Below are positions 1-7,201 of a stretch of 64,000 nucleotides of DNA, one piece after another. The notes under the pieces were generated by a model that worked only from the letters and a program-made list of their open reading frames with translations, searched no databases and had not been told where the DNA came from. The position numbers were made by a program, and so were the translations under genes. This DNA comes from JACKAQ01 sp965227145 (GTDB taxonomy: Bacteria > Calditrichota > Calditrichia > RBG-13-44-9 > J075). The stretch covers positions 4,526,001 to 4,590,000 of the forward strand of contig OZ245730.1 in NCBI GenBank assembly GCA_965227145.1. The letters are read 5' to 3'. Position 1 is the stretch's first letter; every line of letters begins with the position of its first letter.

Positions 1-57
1 GGAAGATTTAACCACCAAAAAGAGTGGTTGACCGGTTTTTTCCACACATTTTTTTTC

Positions 58-99
58 GAAAAGCGCAATGCGGATTGTCCGTTTTGCGCTTTTCTTTTT
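58..99 (+). terminator. Rho-independent terminator of a gene upstream of the window
   Basis: An 11-bp perfect inverted repeat (58-68 with 84-94) is followed directly by a run of five T at 95-99. A smaller hairpin (10-15 with 24-29) followed by a T-rich stretch lies just before it. Together they probably end a plus-strand transcript entering from the left. The rest of the stretch to 243 holds no ORF that looks real. Confidence 0.7.
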
Positions 100-243
100 A
101 CTGCCGTGCTATTTGTTTTTCTGCCGTGATGTTGTAAATTCCCAAACATATCGCAAATTTTTGCACCCCGAAAAATGAATCTGTCGGGTGCGAAACAAAG
201 TATAACTGGCAGATATCTGTAACGATTTTCTGTCAGCGGGAGA

Positions 244-1560
244 ATGATGATGAACAGGCCACTCGCAAATTCAATTTTGAAAATAGCACTACTTTTTTTT
301 ACGATAACAACGGTTGCTTCAGCACAATTGCGTTACAACGGTATTTGGAACAAAGGTGAAACAGACCACAAAATTTGGGTAAATTCCGATTGGGAATCGT
401 TCAAAAAAAAGTGGGACGAACTGGGTGAACAAGGTTATCGCCCGGTTGATATCGAAGTTACCAGAGTTGGCAACGAGAAAAAATATTCCGGTTTGTGGCA
501 TCGCGGCAGCGGCAATTATGAAATTTGGGTGGATGCCGATTGGGAATCGTTCAAAGCCCGTTTTGATGAATGGGCGGCGTTGGGCATGCATTTGATCGAT
601 TGGGAAATTTACGTTGATCGTGAACGGCACAAATTTACCGGCATTTGGCGCGCCGGCGCTGTTCAGCAAAAAATGGTTTACGATTTAAATTGGGAAAGCC
701 TTCCGCAACTGAACGCCCAATTTTCCGCTAAAGGATTGAATTTAATCGACATAGAGTCTTACGAAAAAGGCAACAAACGCGAGTACGCCGGCATTTGGAG
801 CGCCGATGGCGGTTCCCCTGCGCTTCCGCTCAATTTTATGACCTGGGCAGAATTTAACACCACCAGCGAAGCTTTCGAAAAAAACGGGCTTGCGCTGGTT
901 GATATGGAGTCGTTTGGCAGCGGAAAAAACACGGTATTTATCGGCATTTGGCGGCAGGATACCGAACTGCAAAAATTATTGGCCGGTGCAGATTGGAACA
1001 GCTATTTGGGCACCTGGCGGACGTTGCAAAACACAGGTTACCAATTGGTGGACATCGAGCCGACAACATCCGGCGGGGCATTGACGGTTACACCGACCAC
1101 ACCGGCGTCGCCAACTACGCCAACCACATCCCAACCCAAAATTCCTGATAATAATTTTCCGGATACACCGGGCAGCACAACACCGCCGGTTGCCGGCACA
1201 AATCCCGGTTCCGGTACGGGCACACCACCGCCGGCAACAACACCGCCGGCCGAAACCCCAACCACGGGCGCAGTGGAATTCGGCAAAGCATCCTATTATG
1301 GCGATAATTTTCAGGGTCGCAAAACCGCCAGCGGCGAACCGTACGATCGCGACAAGCTCACCTGCGCTCATCGCACCTATCCTTTCGGCACTCAATTGAA
1401 AATTACCAATGTTGCCAATGACCGCAGTGTCATCGTTCGGGTAAACGACCGCGGACCGCATGTTAAAGAGCGCGTTGTGGATCTTTCCCACGAAGCAGCT
1501 TACCGTTTGGACGGCATTCGCAGCGGTATCATTGATGTAAAAGTGGAGCCTGTTAAATAA
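244..1560 (+). CDS. RlpA-like double-psi beta-barrel protein with N-terminal tandem repeats
   Basis: Secreted protein of 438 residues. Residues 1-27 form a signal peptide ending ASA-Q. Residues ~28-275 hold five repeats of ~50 residues with the pattern Y-x-G-[IL]-W ... DWESF ... G-x-x-L-[IV]-D-x-E, which resembles the bacterial tandem repeat domain BTRD1 (family named from memory). A Pro/Thr-rich linker follows (~277-340). The last ~95 residues are an RlpA-type double-psi beta-barrel with ASYYG, TASGE, RTYPFGT and VRVNDRGP. RlpA proteins bind or cleave denuded peptidoglycan glycan strands; whether this one is an active transglycosylase is not known. Three Met codons stand in a row; the GGGAG at 238-242 suits the second or third best. 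No SPOR domain is present, unlike E. coli RlpA. Confidence 0.85.
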   Translation: MMMNRPLANSILKIALLFFTITTVASAQLRYNGIWNKGETDHKIWVNSDWESFKKKWDELGEQGYRPVDIEVTRVGNEKKYSGLWHRGSGNYEIWVDADWESFKARFDEWAALGMHLIDWEIYVDRERHKFTGIWRAGAVQQKMVYDLNWESLPQLNAQFSAKGLNLIDIESYEKGNKREYAGIWSADGGSPALPLNFMTWAEFNTTSEAFEKNGLALVDMESFGSGKNTVFIGIWRQDTELQKLLAGADWNSYLGTWRTLQNTGYQLVDIEPTTSGGALTVTPTTPASPTTPTTSQPKIPDNNFPDTPGSTTPPVAGTNPGSGTGTPPPATTPPAETPTTGAVEFGKASYYGDNFQGRKTASGEPYDRDKLTCAHRTYPFGTQLKITNVANDRSVIVRVNDRGPHVKERVVDLSHEAAYRLDGIRSGIIDVKVEPVK

Positions 1561-1864
1561 TTTTTCCCGGAAAAAACATTTTTCGAAGGATTAGTATTTG
1601 ATTTAGTTCGGATGAACCATTATCTTTTAATCAAGAAATATTGAAACCGTGTTTGCAGTTTAATATTTTTTATTTCATCCATAAGATCAACGTTACCGTT
1701 AGTTTATTCGAATATTCACCTGTTTGTCCCTTAAATTGCTGTAAAGTTATTGATCTTTGTACAGACGATCTACCGAAGAAGAAGCACTTTTTGAACTTCT
1801 TCTCTACCCGAACCCCAATATTTTTTGATGACATAAATACCAAACTGCAATTGGAGGAGCAGTT
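1561..1864. other. Intergenic stretch without a gene
   Basis: About 300 AT-rich bases between two plus-strand genes. The ORFs crossing it have no recognisable features. I see no convincing terminator after the RlpA-like gene. The only clear signal is GGAGGAG at 1853-1859, the ribosome binding site of the next gene, five bases before its ATG. Confidence 0.5.
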
Positions 1865-2545
1865 ATGTATCCTGACAACACTTATCCGGAAAATATGGTT
1901 TGTCCGAATTGCGGTGTGCCCTATGCGCAAACATCCGCACCGGTAAACGCAACCAAAACGGTTTGCCAGATTTGCAAAAGTGAGGTTAAGGATACCGAAA
2001 ACAGCTACTCCTGCCGTTTTGTAACGGTGTATGTTCCGCGCAATGAATCGGAACATCTTGCCGCACAAGCCCTGCTCGAAAGTGCCCACATCGATTTTTT
2101 CTCAAAAAATTTTACCGTGCAAAACCTCTTTGGCGCCGGACAAATCGGCACAGGGTTTAACATTGTCACCGGGCCAATTCAAATTCAGGTGCCCGAAGAA
2201 GACGCGGACGAAGCCCGCGAATTGCTCGAGGATTATTTTTCCGCCCAAATTTATACCGATGATCATTTGGAAAACGACTGGCAGGAACGGCGTTATTTAA
2301 TCGCTCAATCCCAGGTCGATAAAATGACCACGCGTGCAATTATTTTTTGTGTATTCTGGTTTGGCGGGTTGGGCGCGAGCATTGGCATTTATTATGCGTT
2401 GAAATCGCTGCGGATTATCGGCGAGTTTGATGAACCGCTGCAAGGAAAATTACGAAGCTATATCGCGCTGGCACTTGCCAGTCTGGAAGTTATTATTTCA
2501 CCCTATTTGTGGATGAAAATTATCACCGAATTTCAAATGATGTAA
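1865..2545 (+). CDS. Zinc-ribbon, DUF2007-like, two-helix membrane protein
   Basis: Protein of 226 residues. Near the N-terminus two Cys pairs (CPNC and CQIC, residues ~15-40) form a zinc ribbon. Residues ~50-130 (VTVYVPRNESEHLAAQALLE ... ARELLEDYF) look like DUF2007, a small ferredoxin-like fold often annotated as a putative signal-transducing domain. The C-terminal third has two hydrophobic helices (around RAIIFCVFWFGGLGASIGIY and YIALALASLEVIISPY), so it is probably membrane-anchored with the ribbon in the cytoplasm. A strong GGAGGAG five bases upstream supports the start. Function unknown; the family call is from pattern memory. Confidence 0.75.
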   Translation: MYPDNTYPENMVCPNCGVPYAQTSAPVNATKTVCQICKSEVKDTENSYSCRFVTVYVPRNESEHLAAQALLESAHIDFFSKNFTVQNLFGAGQIGTGFNIVTGPIQIQVPEEDADEARELLEDYFSAQIYTDDHLENDWQERRYLIAQSQVDKMTTRAIIFCVFWFGGLGASIGIYYALKSLRIIGEFDEPLQGKLRSYIALALASLEVIISPYLWMKIITEFQMM

Positions 2546-2574
2546 TTCCCACACTCCCCAAATCCGCTTAACGG

Positions 2575-2994
2575 TCAGGCGTTCATATTTTTCACATCTG
2601 AAAGAATGCGTTCCAGTAACGCGCTTAAACCCTGAATACGCCGCATACCTATCGCATCTGCCAACCCGCTTTTTTGAATCAAATCCACTGGCGTGTTTAA
2701 TACCGATTGCGGTGTTTCGCCATTAAAATGTTGGATGATCAGCGAAATAAACCCGCGAACGGTTGGCGATTCTCTCGGTGCATCGGCATAAATTTGCACT
2801 TTTCCGGCCACATTTTCCACCCAGATGGAAACAGGTGTCATACATTCATGCACTCTGTGCGATTCAATTTCAGATTTTTCCTGATATTTTTCGGGTAGCG
2901 GCGGCAGTTTTTCGGCGTAATCCAGCAACATTTGCAGACGGAACTCATTGTCCATCGATTGAAACATTTCGATTGTTTCGTCTATTTTATTCAT
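2575..2994 (-). CDS. sufE: SufE-family cysteine desulfuration protein
   Basis: SufE accepts persulfide sulfur from a cysteine desulfurase (SufS) and passes it to the SufBCD scaffold for iron-sulfur cluster assembly. The 139-residue length is normal for the family. The acceptor cysteine is Cys51 in HRVHECMTPV, and the fold markers around LLDYAEKLPPLPEKY and IQGLSALLERI are present. No other suf gene is in the window. The start ATG directly follows the T-run of the terminator that closes the chemotaxis operon, and the ribosome binding site (GGGGGA) lies inside that hairpin's arm. Confidence 0.88.
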   Translation of the reverse strand: MNKIDETIEMFQSMDNEFRLQMLLDYAEKLPPLPEKYQEKSEIESHRVHECMTPVSIWVENVAGKVQIYADAPRESPTVRGFISLIIQHFNGETPQSVLNTPVDLIQKSGLADAIGMRRIQGLSALLERILSDVKNMNA

Positions 2995-3045
2995 AAAAAA
3001 TCCCCCGGTCGGTTCTTTTTAATTTTAAAGAAAGATTCGGGGGAT
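2995..3045 (-). terminator. Terminator of the chemotaxis operon, overlapping the sufE ribosome binding site
   Basis: Read on the minus strand, an 8-bp perfect stem (3038-3045 with 3000-3007, ATCCCCCG/CGGGGGAT) is followed by six T (2995-3000) and then at once by the sufE ATG at 2994-2992. The G-rich arm next to the T-run is also the only Shine-Dalgarno-like sequence for sufE. Confidence 0.8.
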
Positions 3046-3076
3046 GTCACATTAAAATTATTTTTACAGTAAATAT

Positions 3077-4153
3077 CTATTTCGCAAGTGATAACGAATG
3101 CGCTGCAATTTTCCGGAGCGGTAAAATCTCGTCCACTCCGCCAAGCCTGATAGCCACTTGCGGCATGCCAAACACAACGCAGCTGGCTTCGTCCTGAGCG
3201 ATGGTGGATGCACCGGCGTTTTTCATTTCCAGCATGCCTTTTGCGCCGTCGTCGCCCATTCCGGTCATAATTATGCCGATGGCGTTTTTCCCGGCGTATC
3301 GGGCGGCGGAGCGGAACAGCACATCCACAGACGGACGGTGGCGGGAAACCAACGGGCCATCTTTTACTTCAACATAATATCTGGCACCGCTGCGTTTGAG
3401 CAGCATATGTTTGCCACCCGGCGCAATTAACGCCCGCCCGCGAATGATCGTATCGTTATTTTCCGCTTCTTTTACGGAAATATTACAGAGATCATCCATC
3501 CGCTGGGCAAAGGATGCGGTAAATTTTTCCGGCATGTGCTGAACAATGACGATACCAGGCGCATCCATCGGCAGCGCTTCCAGAAATACCCGTAATGCTT
3601 CTGTTCCGCCGGTGGAAGCGCCGACAACCAGCACTTTTTCGGTAGTTTTGAGGGTGGTTGCGGGTTTGCTTTCGGCAATTACCGCGTCTGCGGTTAGTTT
3701 TGCTGTAGGCTTATTATCGCGGGTATGCAATTTGGAAACCCGTTTGGGCTCTGCATTGGCTGCTGCTTTTACGATATCGCAAATCTGAATTCGCGATTCT
3801 TCCAAAAATTCTTTTGTGCCGACTCTCGGTTTTTGGATCACTTCCACAGCGCCGTATTCCAGCGCCCGGATTGCCGCTTCCGTTCCTTTGCCAGCCAAAC
3901 TGGAACAGATGACCACGGGAATCGGGTGTTGGGTCATAATTTTTCCCAAAAAAGTCAGTCCGTCCATTCGCGGCATTTCGATATCCAGCGTGATCACGTC
4001 CGGCACTTCATTTTTTATTATTTTCGCAGCAAAAAACGGATCGCCGGCGGCGTCCATCACTTCAATTTCCGGATCGGAGGAGAGAATTTCCCGCAAGGTT
4101 TGGCGAACGAGTGCAGAGTCATCTACGATAAGTGTTTTAATTTTGCGCTGCAT
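3077..4153 (-). CDS. cheB: Chemotaxis response regulator protein-glutamate methylesterase CheB
   Basis: CheB removes methyl groups from receptor glutamates (and deamidates glutamines) during adaptation. It has 358 residues: a receiver domain at ~1-125 with the acid pair D11/D12 and phospho-acceptor D57 (TLDIEMPRMDG), a variable linker to ~170, and a methylesterase domain with the Ser-His-Asp triad in GASTGGTEAL, VQHMPEKF and GMGDDGA. It is the last gene of the chemotaxis operon, 11 bases after cheD and before the terminator. Complete and canonical. Confidence 0.95.
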   Translation of the reverse strand: MQRKIKTLIVDDSALVRQTLREILSSDPEIEVMDAAGDPFFAAKIIKNEVPDVITLDIEMPRMDGLTFLGKIMTQHPIPVVICSSLAGKGTEAAIRALEYGAVEVIQKPRVGTKEFLEESRIQICDIVKAAANAEPKRVSKLHTRDNKPTAKLTADAVIAESKPATTLKTTEKVLVVGASTGGTEALRVFLEALPMDAPGIVIVQHMPEKFTASFAQRMDDLCNISVKEAENNDTIIRGRALIAPGGKHMLLKRSGARYYVEVKDGPLVSRHRPSVDVLFRSAARYAGKNAIGIIMTGMGDDGAKGMLEMKNAGASTIAQDEASCVVFGMPQVAIRLGGVDEILPLRKIAAHSLSLAK

Positions 4154-4164
4154 GACATGTTTCC

Positions 4165-4665
4165 TTATTGCTGAAGTTGACTTATTTCCACTTTTTTGAG
4201 CAACACTTTTCCGGTGTGGGTATCGAACAGAATTTTCCGGGAAAAGTTTTCGCCGACACTGGCGCCGATAATGGATATTCGCTCCAGCTCCAGGTTGCGT
4301 TTGGCAAAATCGATATTGCGTTCGCCGACATTCAGTTTGGCGCTGGTTGACCCGACAACAGCCGCCCCGCCAAATAATTTTGCCTGCAAACGTCGCCGGT
4401 CGGCGCCGGCAGCTAACATTTTTTCAATTAATTTAGGAATAGCAATGTTGCCGTATCGCGGCGATGGCAGTCCCTCGCCGTTCCACAATGGCAATAAATA
4501 ATGATTGATTCCACCAATTTGCAGCTTTGGATCCCATAAACAAACGGCAATGCAGGAACCCAGGACAGTTGTCACAAGATGAGGCGTTTCCCCGACAAAC
4601 AGCTCGCCGGGATACAGGAATGTTTTCGGTACCGTATCTGTCATAAGTTGAGTTGCCTGTTTCAT
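4165..4665 (-). CDS. cheD: Chemoreceptor glutamine deamidase CheD
   Basis: CheD deamidates receptor glutamines and, in Bacillus and Thermotoga, interacts with CheC. The 166-residue protein has the catalytic Cys38 in VLGSCIAVCLWD, His55 in GGINHYLLP, and the upstream Thr pair (VTTVLG), matching the Thermotoga enzyme's Cys/His/Thr site. Its start codon abuts the stop of the kinase-like gene, so the two are translationally linked. No cheC is seen in the window. Confidence 0.93.
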   Translation of the reverse strand: MKQATQLMTDTVPKTFLYPGELFVGETPHLVTTVLGSCIAVCLWDPKLQIGGINHYLLPLWNGEGLPSPRYGNIAIPKLIEKMLAAGADRRRLQAKLFGGAAVVGSTSAKLNVGERNIDFAKRNLELERISIIGASVGENFSRKILFDTHTGKVLLKKVEISQLQQ

Positions 4666-5568
4666 TTAGAATTCTTCCGGAGAATCTTCAAACATAAATT
4701 CGTTGCCGGCTTCGCCAAAAATATCAATTTCATTCACACTTTCCGCTTCGGGAATCCGGATCGTAATTTCGCAGCCTTCACCTTGCTTGCTGTTCACCGC
4801 GACTTCGCCCTGCATTAAATCCAACACGGATCTTACGATACTCAAACCGATCCCGTTACCTTTGTGCAATTTTTGCGAACCCATGTCCAACTGGCGGAAG
4901 CGCTCGAAAATGCGTTTGTGATCCTCCGGTGAAATCCCGATGCCGTTATCCTTTACCGAAACCACCAATTGCCCATCCGCACAGCGATAATTGAGGACAA
5001 CCGTTCCATTCGGTTCGGTAAATTCGATGGCGTTATCCACCAGATTTGAAATAACCAAATGCAGTTTTTCGGCATCGGAATTGAACAGCGAATCGTCCGG
5101 CGTATCGCCAGAATTTTGGATGTCCAACGCTATTTGCTTTTCCGTAAGTGGTTGTGAAAATTGAACTTTTAGATGGTCGAGCAAGCTTTTGATATGCACA
5201 TGCGATATCTCCAGCCCAACCAATCCGGATTCCAGATCCGCTGCTGCAAAAATATTGCGCAACTGAAAATCGAGTTTAAACGCCTCTCCAAAAATAGATT
5301 GCGCAGCCGCTTTCACATGCTCGGGCGATAAATTTTTTGAATTTGCAACCAGGTTTGCCATCCCCATAATTGATGCCAGCGGGTTGTTAATTTCGTTGCG
5401 AATATTCGAGAGAAAATTCGACTTTAAATTTTCAGAATCAACCAGCTTTTGGTTGACAACCTCGAGATTGCGATTGAGCGCCTGCATCGCCTGCAATGTT
5501 TGTTGGCGTTCATCCAATCGATATTCGATTTCCCGCAATAATTCGCTGTCGGTCAATACTTTTTGCAT
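4666..5568 (-). CDS. Histidine-kinase-like protein lacking the phospho-acceptor histidine
   Basis: Soluble protein of 300 residues. An N-terminal coiled-coil-like helix (~8-48) leads into a HisKA-type H-box where the usual S-H-E-I-R-T-P-L reads R-N-E-I-N-N-P-L. Asn58 (codon AAC) stands where His should be. The ATP-binding domain looks whole: N-box (ISNLVDNAIEFTE), G1 (VKDNGIGISPED), F-box (IFERFRQLD) and G2 (GNGIGLSIVRS). It cannot autophosphorylate at the normal site, so it may be a phosphatase, a regulator or a scaffold; this is inference. The C-terminus is acidic, ending SPEEF. A 215-base gap separates it from cheR, so it may have its own promoter with cheD and cheB. Confidence 0.85.
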   Translation of the reverse strand: MQKVLTDSELLREIEYRLDERQQTLQAMQALNRNLEVVNQKLVDSENLKSNFLSNIRNEINNPLASIMGMANLVANSKNLSPEHVKAAAQSIFGEAFKLDFQLRNIFAAADLESGLVGLEISHVHIKSLLDHLKVQFSQPLTEKQIALDIQNSGDTPDDSLFNSDAEKLHLVISNLVDNAIEFTEPNGTVVLNYRCADGQLVVSVKDNGIGISPEDHKRIFERFRQLDMGSQKLHKGNGIGLSIVRSVLDLMQGEVAVNSKQGEGCEITIRIPEAESVNEIDIFGEAGNEFMFEDSPEEF

Positions 5569-5783
5569 TTTAAATCATCCCCGAAATTATTGAATTAATT
5601 TCACCACACGTTTGTATAAATTTTCTGAATATTCCACAGGAGGAAAAACTTCTGGCAACTGCCGGTATCGCTAATCCGCATTTCTTGCAATACATTTCCG
5701 TTCCCTTTTTGCCGGAGGATCCGGTAATTCATCCAATTCTGAACACTATTTTTAGATGAGCCAATTGCCCGTAAACAATTAAT

Positions 5784-6638
5784 TTACAACAGTTTATAAA
5801 TAGATGCCGATACACGTTCCAACGGCGCATTTATTCCCGAAAGCGATTCCGAGTGCCCGAGGAACAAATATCCGCCGGAATTTAGCTGCTGGCAAAATTT
5901 GTTGACCAATTTCTGGCGTGTCGGTAAATCGAAATAAATCATCACGTTACGGCAAAAAATCACATCAAATTTTTCGCGAAACCGGAAATCTTCCATAAAA
6001 TTCAGCCAGCGTAAGGCAACCCGGCTGCGCAATTCCGGCTTCACCCGGACGATCTTTTTGTTAGGATTTTTGCTTTTCAGAAAATATTTTTTGCGGCGTT
6101 TTTGATCAACCTTGCGAATCTGTTCGATATCATAAACCCCTTTTGCGGCGGTTTCCAGCACACGGGTGGAAATATCCGTTCCCAAAATTGTGAAATCGAA
6201 ACCATTGAATTTTTCCGCAAATTCGCTCAACACAATGGAAAGCGTATATGGCTCCTGTCCGGTTGAGCAGCCGGCACTCCACACCGATAAACGGCTTTGG
6301 TGCCCTACCCGATTTTTCTCGGCCATTTCCGGCAGAACCTGGGCTGTCAAAAAATCGAAGTGAAAATCTTCCCGGAAAAATTCGGTTTTATTGGTGGTCA
6401 CAATGTCAATCATGGGAACAAGTTCTTCCTTCATTCCCGTTTCGCTGAACAAATAGTCAACGTATTCTTCAAAACTATCGAAACCGAGTTTTCGCAAGCG
6501 GGAATTGATGCGCGATTCCAACATTGTTTTTTTGGCATCGGGCATTTTGATGCCGCACTGCTCTGTAATAAACCGGCTTAATTTATCAAATGTCTTTTTC
6601 GACATGACACGCCGTTCGAACGTGCTCGTTTTCATCAT
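5784..6638 (-). CDS. cheR: Chemotaxis protein-glutamate O-methyltransferase CheR
   Basis: CheR methylates receptor glutamates using S-adenosylmethionine, opposing CheB. It has 284 residues: an N-terminal helical domain (~12-85, ending in MIDIVTTNKTEFFRE) and a SAM-binding methyltransferase domain with WSAGCSTGQEPYTLSI, LGTDIS and the CheR-typical CRNVMIYFD. A GAGGAAG site six bases before the first ATG supports the start given; a second Met follows at once, and MSKKTF at residue 12 is a further option. No TPR extension is present. Confidence 0.94.
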   Translation of the reverse strand: MMKTSTFERRVMSKKTFDKLSRFITEQCGIKMPDAKKTMLESRINSRLRKLGFDSFEEYVDYLFSETGMKEELVPMIDIVTTNKTEFFREDFHFDFLTAQVLPEMAEKNRVGHQSRLSVWSAGCSTGQEPYTLSIVLSEFAEKFNGFDFTILGTDISTRVLETAAKGVYDIEQIRKVDQKRRKKYFLKSKNPNKKIVRVKPELRSRVALRWLNFMEDFRFREKFDVIFCRNVMIYFDLPTRQKLVNKFCQQLNSGGYLFLGHSESLSGINAPLERVSASIYKLL

Positions 6639-6674
6639 GATGGCACTTCCTCGTGCAATTTTGCCGGATTGAAA

Positions 6675-7184
6675 TTAATTTTCTTCAACGGTTTCCTCAG
6701 AATTTTTTACCAGCATCAATTCTTCTGCGGAGAGCATTTTGTCGATGTCCAGAATCATGATAAAATGATCTTCGGATTTCCCGATACCGGTCAAATATTC
6801 CGCTTTAAAACGGGTGCCCATCGTTGGCGGCGGCTCAATTTGGCTGCTGCTCAGCTCGAACACTTCCTGAACGGCATCTACCAAAATGCCTAAAATCATT
6901 TCATCGCCATCCATCTGGATATCGAGCACAACAATACAGGTATCGATGGTTTGGGCGATTTCCGCCATCCCGAATTTGCGGCGCATATCGACTACAGAGA
7001 CGACATTCCCGCGCAGATTGATCACGCCCCGCATATATTTTGGTGAGCCGGGAATCGGGGTTATGTTTGTCAATTCCACCACTTCGCGGACTTTCAGCAC
7101 ATCGATTGCGAACAAATCTTTTTGCAGCCGGAACGTGAGGTATGTCCGGATATCTGCGGCTGTTGATGTTGTTGGGTTAGCCAT
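6675..7184 (-). CDS. cheW: Chemotaxis coupling protein CheW
   Basis: CheW links receptors to CheA in signalling arrays. The 169-residue protein has one CheW domain: YLTFRLQKDLFAIDVLKVRE at the start, PGSPKYMRGVINLRGNVVSV in the core, and the ILGILVDAVQEVFEL segment. A ~20-residue acidic tail follows. It lies between the receptor and cheR, with 17 bases to the receptor gene upstream and 36 to cheR downstream, and belongs to the operon. Confidence 0.94.
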   Translation of the reverse strand: MANPTTSTAADIRTYLTFRLQKDLFAIDVLKVREVVELTNITPIPGSPKYMRGVINLRGNVVSVVDMRRKFGMAEIAQTIDTCIVVLDIQMDGDEMILGILVDAVQEVFELSSSQIEPPPTMGTRFKAEYLTGIGKSEDHFIMILDIDKMLSAEELMLVKNSEETVEEN

Positions 7185-7201
7185 ATTATTACCTTTTAAT
7201 T

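Noticed and set aside
5712..5724. Small hairpin CCGGA/TCCGG between cheR and the kinase-like gene
   Set aside because: Only five pairs with a three-base loop and no T-run in the direction of transcription, so not a terminator.
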